The position numbers and the translations under genes are program-made. This document shows, one piece after another, positions 56,187 to 64,000 of a stretch of DNA of 64,000 nucleotides. Positions within the stretch are counted from its first letter, which is position 1, and every line of letters starts with the position of its first letter. Under the pieces are notes generated by a model. The model did not search any database and was not told the origin of the DNA. It worked only from the letters and a program-made list of their open reading frames with translations. The stretch comes from Antedon bifida (taxonomy: Eukaryota > Echinodermata > Crinoidea > Comatulida > Antedonidae): contig OY727095.1 in the NCBI GenBank assembly GCA_963402885.1, forward strand, positions 32,307,001 to 32,371,000, in the 5' to 3' direction.

Positions 56187-56376
56187 AAGCTCTGTCAAAC
56201 TTTGTGACAAAAAAAGGCCATAGGCCTATGGACATGATGATGTCATATCACTCCATATTTAAGCATATCACTACCATATTTGGGCATATCACTACCATAT
56301 TTAAGCATATCACTACCATAGTTGGGCACGTCACACTTTTTTTGTCAAACTAGTTAGACAGTGTAGACAGAGCTTA
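56187..56376 (-). mobile_element. AAGCTCTGTC foldback MITE, copy 14 (four internal repeats)
   Basis: Left end AAGCTCTGTC then a deletion to AAACTTTGTGACAAA; right end TAGACAGTGTAGACAGAGCTTA. Four CATATxxxxGCATATCACTA-type units, the highest number seen. It is the only copy upstream of the gene. Confidence 0.9.
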
Positions 56377-59300
56377 AAGGTAACTGGTATCGTTTTTTCT
56401 AATACGACACGTGGTTTTGAGTGTCGTTGATAAATACCACAGTATCACACAAATGCTAACCAATATTGTCAGTTGAAGCTTCGTGCTCCGAGCTTTCTTA
56501 AAATTGTGACGTCATCAAAACTTTTAACGTCTCATGTTGTTTCACGATAAAAGGTCTTAGCTTTCTTAATATGACGTCATCACAACTTTTAGTGTGGTTA
56601 TTTCTTAATGTCCATAATCTACAGATGTTGTTGTAGTGATCCAATCATGTAGCTAGCTCGCTAGCAATGATTATCGTATTTACAATCATAATTATCTATA
56701 AAACTAGTCGTACTGTGAATGACATATTTTGTTTTACATTAATTGAAATATCAATATTTCGCATTTATTTAGCCTAGGAGAAAATTCTGAATGATAAAGA
56801 TACATAAATCGATCAACCTTTGATGACCCTTAATGAGGAATAAAAGCTTCCCACACAACTTTTACAATATTGCATGTTTGTGTGACATAACGATGGGTAC
56901 AGAGACACTCGCATCATCAAAGGTTTACCGTATTTAGGCCCGTATATGCTATAGTTGTGATATTATTATAAAGGCCTGCATTACTCTTTTCCGCCTCAAT
57001 AGACTTCGACTGACTTCGCAAACAAAATATTCACACTTTATAATATGACGATATAGCTGTATGGGAAGCCTACCATACGAGAGAGTGTGATGAGCGTTAT
57101 TTATTATCTCCCTGTTACGCATTTGAACATCACATAATGCTCCGTAGCGGTACCGGTAATTATTTCATCGAATCGGTTCTCAAGTACGGAAAGACAAAAT
57201 TACGGTCCCGATATTCATTCAACTATGGTACGCCCCAAAGGTCAAAACATGCGCGCATTTCAAAGTGCGTATACACCTGCAGCAGAGAACAACACACATC
57301 ACAATCATGTTCAAACGATTACCTTAAAGTATGTCACATTAACCACGGTAATGACACTATGAAACTAATGAAATGATATATACGGAGAAACCCTGTAAAT
57401 TACACAATTTATCATGTCAAAAATAACTTGCAGCTGGCTAACATGTTGCTAATGAATAGTTTACTTTTTATTCAGTTCCAGTTAATCATACAGAATCTAA
57501 AAAACAATATATAATCGGTCGATGAAAAAACATGGTCAATTATCCCCCGCAGTCGGTTCATTAGTCAATGTTTTTCTATGTTCGCAAATTTCAAAAACGG
57601 ATCTTTAAGTTTTAAAGCGAATCGTAAGCAATGAATTACCTAACGGGTATAATGATCAAATACGATACACGCATTCGATGAAAGGAAATTTTAGATTCGT
57701 GCCAGTTTTAAAAAAATGAAAGAAACATCATTACATATAAAAAGGAGTCAATATCAAACGGCTGAATACATTGATTGATATTTTTATATATCTTATACCT
57801 GATCTTGTTAGACCTTGGCCTACATTTTGTATTCATAATACAATTTTAACCATTGTTTTAGGCCTAAACAATAAATTGAGAAAATGTTGAAATGTGTGTA
57901 GAATTATCATTAAGTGGATGAAGAGATGAAGAGTTAAACGTATATTATGTACAGGAGGCTCAGGTTAACATAACTTCACGGAGTTCATGAATATCGCAAT
58001 ATTTGAACGGAAATAATTGTAAAAATATTTGGTTTTTTATTCGTTTTAAGCCGGCCAATCGAACCGGCAATACTAAATGCTAAACTGCGTGTTCACATAA
58101 TTTCTCTCTTCACTCTGTGTTCATGTAATCCAATCTTAGGGCATAAGAAACTGTAATCAAAAATAATACGTGAAGAAGATAAATCGACATGCGATTTTTA
58201 GCATCATTTCATAGAGGCTTAACCATTAAAAATCACATTTACGAAGCCAAGACGGTATGATGAGAAATTACCCGTGAAATCCCGACCGTGACAGAGATGC
58301 GCGCATGATAAATGGGGTCAGATAAGTTCAACCTCATCATTAACTGGAATAACTACTCCATTCTTTTGTGATAACAGATCCTCTACTACTCCTCACTTTC
58401 GGCTGCTTCTTCGCTTTTGTTTATGCTAAGGTTATGCTAAACATGTCGTTGTTCACATGTTCCTGCCGAGTGTACCTGTCTAACCTATGAATAGAGACGA
58501 CACCCTCGGCCATTTTGGTTTTTAAACATGTCTGGAATCTACCTAAAACACGACTCAAACTTGCATGAAACGTCAAAATGTATTTTGATCCATATCATTT
58601 TATAGAATATCGCAGTAGGGCGGTAAATGCCATTCACATTTCATTTACATTTAATTAAAACACAACGGTATACGTCCCACGACCTTAATATGACAACGCC
58701 TTTGATTGGTCAAAAGATTTAAGAAAATTCTGTACGAACTAACTTTCACTCATCGTGCGGCTTTCCACGCACATCTATTCTGTTCCCCCCAAAAATGTAG
58801 ACAAGATTCGAAGAATGAGGTGGTTGTGGTTGTTGGTAGGCACGTCACACCTTCTGAATCGATACTATGCGTAATTACAATTCGAAATCGACCTACACTA
58901 AAAAAAACTTAGGCCTACCTGTAGCACAGTTATGACAACCGCAATATGTGTCTTTACCTCGTAACTAGGCCTATACCCCTAACGTACTATTGAGGCCAAA
59001 AGGATGGCGCAAATTAACCGCGCAACAAAGGAATATGAAATTCCATTTTTTAAACCGATACCATCATAGTACTTTATGCTACCGGAAAAAATCTAAAAAC
59101 CCATCGAATGTGTGTAAATGCATCAGTATCAATCGTTGAATATTAATATTTTTATATGATTCTCTGTAATAAAAGACTTTTTGATTGATGTTGTCTACGT
59201 TCATTCATTCCGTAGCCTAGATTCCAGTCTTTTAAGTCAATTGGCCATTGTATTCTTTATCGATGCCGCTTTGATTCACCGCCAAGTATTTATGTAATGT

Positions 59301-59891
59301 GTACTAATCAAGTAAAACATAATGCATCCTAATACAGGAACATCACAAGAGGTTTGACGTCTACTTAATAATAGCAACTCATATGAATAACAAAAATCAC
59401 AATATGATAAATATTTTATAATAATAAGCTAGACCTACCAGAGGCGATGATGATGTGATCGTCAGCCGGAAAATAAGCATCAGGCCTGTAGCAACTCAAC
59501 GCGCATGGTTTATTTATATTTCCGCTAGGCCTAAAAATGTTGATCACCCGTGGATCCTTGGCCCTCACCTTTAGATGAGAAGACAGGCCTTTGTGACACA
59601 CCGCAATTGTTTAGACTACCAAACCACTGCCATTACTGAGGCTGGTATGATAACAGATGGATTAGTTGAGGGTGATGTGTTCCGACTAATCACTTCTGTC
59701 GCACTTCTCGAATTCTGTCAATGCATTTTAACTTTTAAAGACCAGCAATAAAGTTTTTTACAAGGCTAATTTGTAATAAAATTAGACAATAAATCGATTA
59801 AAAGTAAATTAACTGATCAATCAATCACTCATAATGGCAAATTACAAATCAACGCCCGTCCAAAAATGAATACGGATATGGTGAATGTAAT

Positions 59892-60165
59892 GTGCATGAT
59901 AACTTTCCGTAGCACCTATACATTTCAAAACTTTGTATAAATTGTGTATGTATAGTACTGTACTAAACATAGGCGTGAGCAGAAACTAAATGAATAGCAC
60001 CCAGAAATATTTTAATACAACAACGTATCGTGCATGAACTTAACGTAACTTTCCGAAAATAACACCATACATTTCAAAACTTTGTATAGATTCTGTATGT
60101 ACTGTAAAATTGACGTGGAGAAACTATAAATGACAGCACCCAGACATATCTTAATACAACAAGCA
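59892..60165. repeat. Tandem duplication, period 138 bp
   Basis: Two diverged units starting GTGCATGA at 59892 and 60030. Shared blocks: AACTTTCCG, ACATTTCAAAACTTTGTATA, ACAGCACCCAGA/ATAGCACCCAGA and TTAATACAACAA. Confidence 0.88.
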
Positions 60166-62440
60166 ACCAGTGATTAAACCATTTAAGGGATAAGCCAACT
60201 AAGATTTGAAACTTATTTAAAAACATATAACGAGGGTAATTATACTAAACCTATTTGACAAATTAGAAGATTTATCAAAAAGAGTCAAGTTGACAAATTA
60301 CGTTAGGCCTCCTTCGGTGACCTTCTTGGAACGGCAATCTATCGGTATGTTAAGTGTGAAAAATAGATTATATACAATGTTAAAATTAATGTTTTATTAT
60401 GCGTGTCGTTACGGTATTCTTTGATGAGGTTGTACATCGTGCGCTTGCTGCTGCAAAACACGTACCGTAATACGTAGATATTATTACCGTCGTCGGTTCA
60501 GTTTGACTTGTATCTCTCATCATGACAGGTCCATTGATTACCATGCCTATCGATCTTTAAACATCATACAGAGTAACATTGCAAGATCATCTCACTCGTC
60601 GGTTCGCAACAGCGGTTCATTATCAGCTATTCAAAAATGTATCGGCATGTTGTTGTTGTATCAGGTGAGATTATCAACACATAAGACAAAAATACATCCA
60701 AGATGTTTGTTTTCGTCACGGCTCATAAGTATAGAAAATTTATAAATGTCAGACGGTGTGCGTGATGTTTTAATGCCAATTTACACAGACGCCCGGTAAC
60801 GGTAATACAAAATTAATATAGAATTTATGTTATTCCTTATGACCGTTTACACACAACGCGGAGCGGACGGGAAGTTCCCGCAGGTTAGATAAAACAGATT
60901 CTACGTGGGACAAGCTACGCGGTTTTCCGCTTATCGGTATACCGCGGTACTACTGCAGCACCATAAATAAGTTAACTTATTTCTCCATGCAACAATACAT
61001 GGCGCAATAGAGCATGCGTAGTGTGCCCGGGGGCGGCAGGCTAATGCATTGGCAGCAAGTTATGTTTATTTATTTGTATATAACCATCACCTGGCCTTAA
61101 CAAGTCAAAAACAAAAGTTATCTGTGCGGGGCTTTTCAAACGGTGAATGAAAAAGAGTGGTTTGTAGGCCTACGGCATGGAATGATTCAAAAGCTGATTC
61201 AGCATTGATAAGTTAACCAGCTTTTGTATGTTTAAGCAGTTTATAAAATGCCTTTTAACGTTTGTTGTTTTAAACTTTGTAAACAATCAAAAAGTTCGTT
61301 GACAATAATTGTTGTTATTACATTGTAATAACCAACTATGACGTAGTACGTCGTCGTGAATATACGAGTACACCTTAAAAACTTTGCCTCCGTAAATTAG
61401 AAAAAAGAAGTGCTGATAAAGCGATCCACTAACCATTTAAAAAAAATTAACTGTAGGCCTACTGCAAAATTTGAATTTTAAAATAACAATTAAAACTTGT
61501 TTAGATTGTATATCTATCTTATTCATAATTCCTTAGTGGAACTTTATAAAAATTTATTAATATTTTTTTACGGAACTAGAAGTGGACACATCGGACTTTG
61601 GTTCACGGGCTCATCACTGCTATAACTAAATCGACGAATTAAATCCAATACAACTCGGTATTAATAATTAGTAAACGGAGAAATCAAATTAGACACTAAA
61701 GCGCATATTGCTTCGATGCTTGGGTTTAAATTCATCTTCACGGCACCTTATCTCAAATCAAAAACTATCTAGGTCGGTGAACATAAACGATATCGAATTG
61801 AAACTTAGAACTTTCATTCGGTGACAAATCACATGTTCAGCAAATGCAAACTGAAGCCTACTTCAATCTCCTCGTCGGAAATCAGACAAAACCAATCAAG
61901 GGACGGAAGGCTGATCCGAGAGAACATTATTTGTTTTACACCCTGCTGGCAATATCATAACTGGTTTGGAAACAGCTTACACGGTTCAGCCTGGTTCAAA
62001 TTCGTGTTCGTATGTCGTGCCTGGGGCGCACCGAGCATCGGGTTGCCGACAAGGCCATAATTGTGTCCACATTCTATTTCCGTATTTATTTTGTTGCAAT
62101 CAATTCACTTCATATTGACTATTTTTAGTGGCATCCATATTAGTTTATCAATTCATGCTTAAAGTTCTAAATCATTCGATGGGTGTTGAAATTACAAATT
62201 AATATTTGAGTAAATGGAGAAACCAAAATACAATTTTAAAAACTCTTTTAGCCCTACAGGTATGTGGTATCGGTAAATAATTTATCGATCAGAAAATACA
62301 TACAGTTTACCCTATTAAAGATACCAGTTTTAATACAGTAAATAAAACAACATAAAACGTAATATCATTAGGCCTACATTTATTTGAGAATACAAATAAT
62401 GAAAATGATAATGGTGGCAATGACGGTGATGTTGTGACGA

Positions 62441-62690
62441 TGGCTATATTACGACGATGGTAAAAATGAGGACGACGAATATTACGACGACGATGATAGT
62501 AAAGATGAGGACGACGAATATTATGACGACGAAGATGGTAAAGATGACGACGACGAATATTATGACGACGACGATGGTAAAGATGACGACGACAAATATT
62601 ATGACGACGACGATGGTAAAGATGACGACGACGAATATTATGACGACGACGACGATGGTAAAGATGACGACTACATGACGACGAATATTA
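62441..62690 (+). repeat. Asp-codon minisatellite, 36-42 bp units
   Basis: About six units built of GAC/GAT triplets with a GGTAAAGATGAC and a GAATATTATGAC landmark. All length differences between units are multiples of three. One plus-strand frame, open from just after a TGA at about 62435 to a TGA near 62800, reads as units of DDGKDDDDEYYDD; the other two frames and the opposite strand are also mostly open because the repeat is trinucleotide-based. There is no start codon upstream in that frame, so it would have to be an internal exon if coding. Confidence 0.85.
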
Positions 62691-64000
62691 CGACGATTAT
62701 GAGCATGCGGCGACCGATGATGACGGCTCACAATGGTCTAAAGAAAAACAACTTATTGATGCTTTTAACGTCAACACCATTTATACGTAATCGCTCCTGA
62801 AGACGAGTGACACTGTCGACATTCATCATCATCTTTTTTATTTAATGATCAAACCTGAGCAACAGCAGAAGACTTTGATTTCGATCTGAACACAGATGGG
62901 TTCCGTCACCTTTCGCTCGGTCACCTGTCTGACAAATTGACCAACCGATTTAAAACAAACACTTCGCCAACTTGCAAATTATATTAATCGTATTCGCCAT
63001 GTGGTGTCCCCTTTGAAGTGACGTCACTCACTTTCATACTTATATATCCCTTTCATATTTATCGTTTAATATTAAGTATGGCAAGCATAACCTGCAAAAA
63101 AGGCAGATTGATGAAAAAGTTAATGTTCACCGCGTGCTTGGTGACGGTGTGTAGTATTCGTTACCTCAATTTTTCATATCGTCGATTGCGGATCTTAAGT
63201 TTTTTCCGTCACTGCTTTTTCTTATGAGAAACGCATTTTATGCATGCTTTTCATTATAAGATCATAAAAATTAATAAATTCCATCAAATTAATAAATTCC
63301 ATGTGCGCCAGTCTAAATCACCGCGGACTGTGTTAATGTTATAACGTTTGCTTTTATCTACATGCTATTGGAATTATATTAGTTGAAGTCAAGAAAATAT
63401 AAACTACATGCGCGCGTATGTGAAATGTACGTGGCGAGAGTGGTAACCACTATACTCTTTAAAAACTACACGAAATGAGGAATAATAGTGTGTAACTGCA
63501 CAAAGAAAAGAAACAATAGGCCTATATAAAATAACCTCTCTAAGTTCAAATTCAAATGTAGGCCTACGCTTCTCTTCAAAATGCACGATCACAGTTATCA
63601 ACATATTAATGGAGTAATCTCTGTTTGCGATTATTCAACTTAACAAAGAACTCGGAGAAATCATTTGTGAAGTTTATATACTGAATGTATTAATTCAGAA
63701 CTAAAAATACTACGTCGTAAATGTTCTGCAAATGATGTGAATAAAGTCACGAATATGAAATGAACTTTCTAATCATGAGTAGGCCTAGTCCATGAATAAA
63801 AGCATCAGACAATGACGTTTGATGATATGTAGGCCTGAATGAATGTGAGGTACACATACAACAAAGCCAAATACAGCATTTTGAATAATTAAAAGAAAAA
63901 TGTGTTAGGTCTAAAGTCGTTCAAAGTGAAGAGCAAACACGCACAACTATGATTGACATAATTATTAAACTCATTCTGGTGACGAATCGGTTAGAGGTGG

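Larger units (their letters stand above)
50891..64000. other. Upstream region, GC- and CpG-richer, no recognised gene
   Basis: From about 50.6 kb onward the sequence changes character: more CpG, longer patches near even base composition (for example 54200-54330 and 60840-61060) and dense TAGGCCTA octamers. It contains one MITE (copy 14), a 138-bp tandem duplication and an Asp-codon minisatellite. Several open frames of 60-108 codons exist; none carries a domain I recognise. It may hold the FGFRL1 promoter, regulatory DNA or exons of an unrecognised gene. Confidence 0.6.

Noticed and set aside
59416..59601. Minus-strand frame ending in a good donor (CTCTG/GTAGGT) as a coding exon
   Set aside because: No domain, no matching acceptor in phase and no signal-peptide character; kept only as unexplained.
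62444..62731. Minus-strand Val/Ile/Phe-rich hydrophobic protein
   Set aside because: Complement of the GAC/GAT trinucleotide repeat; all frames of such repeats are open.

Overview
This is AT-rich metazoan nuclear DNA (about one third G+C by eye). It holds one recognisable protein-coding gene, split by introns, embedded in transposon-rich non-coding sequence. There is no bacterial or viral gene organisation, no CRISPR array and no complete transposase or reverse transcriptase. The gene, the repeat content and the base composition fit a marine invertebrate deuterostome, most likely an echinoderm; that placement is inference.

The gene is on the minus strand and spans about 48.5 kb. It is an orthologue of FGFRL1 (fibroblast growth factor receptor-like 1, also called FGFR5). 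I could place six coding exons: signal peptide (50612-50702), Ig1 (22987-23259), a 57-nt acidic linker micro-exon (5064-5120), Ig2 (4382-4669), Ig3 (3666-4025), and transmembrane segment plus short cytoplasmic tail with stop codon (2241-2689). All five introns have GT-AG ends and phase 1. The spliced CDS is 1518 nt, giving 505 residues, essentially the length of the vertebrate protein. There is no kinase domain, as expected for this receptor. Introns 1 and 2 are very long (27.4 and 17.9 kb); introns 3 to 5 are short (394, 356 and 976 bp) and each carries a transposon-like insertion.

Layout. 1-2240: 3' flank with a possible poly(A) signal. 2241-5120: the last five parts of the gene, with a 5S-rRNA-derived SINE in intron 5. 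5121-22986: intron 2. 22987-23259: Ig1 exon. 23260-50611: intron 1. 50612-50734: exon with the start codon. 50735-64000: upstream region, visibly richer in G+C, CpG and the octamer TAGGCCTA; it may contain the promoter and a non-coding first exon, and ends near an Asp-codon minisatellite.

The most striking non-genic feature is a family of at least 14 short foldback elements (about 135-190 bp, ends TAAAGCTCTGTC...GACAGAGCTTTA) scattered in both orientations. Their centre is a roughly 21-bp motif repeated two to four times. One copy has landed inside a 79-bp tandem array. Other repeats include tRNA-like SINE heads, LINE 3' ends with a terminal stem-loop, at least three other foldback elements, several local tandem duplications, and a strong excess of the palindrome TAGGCCTA.
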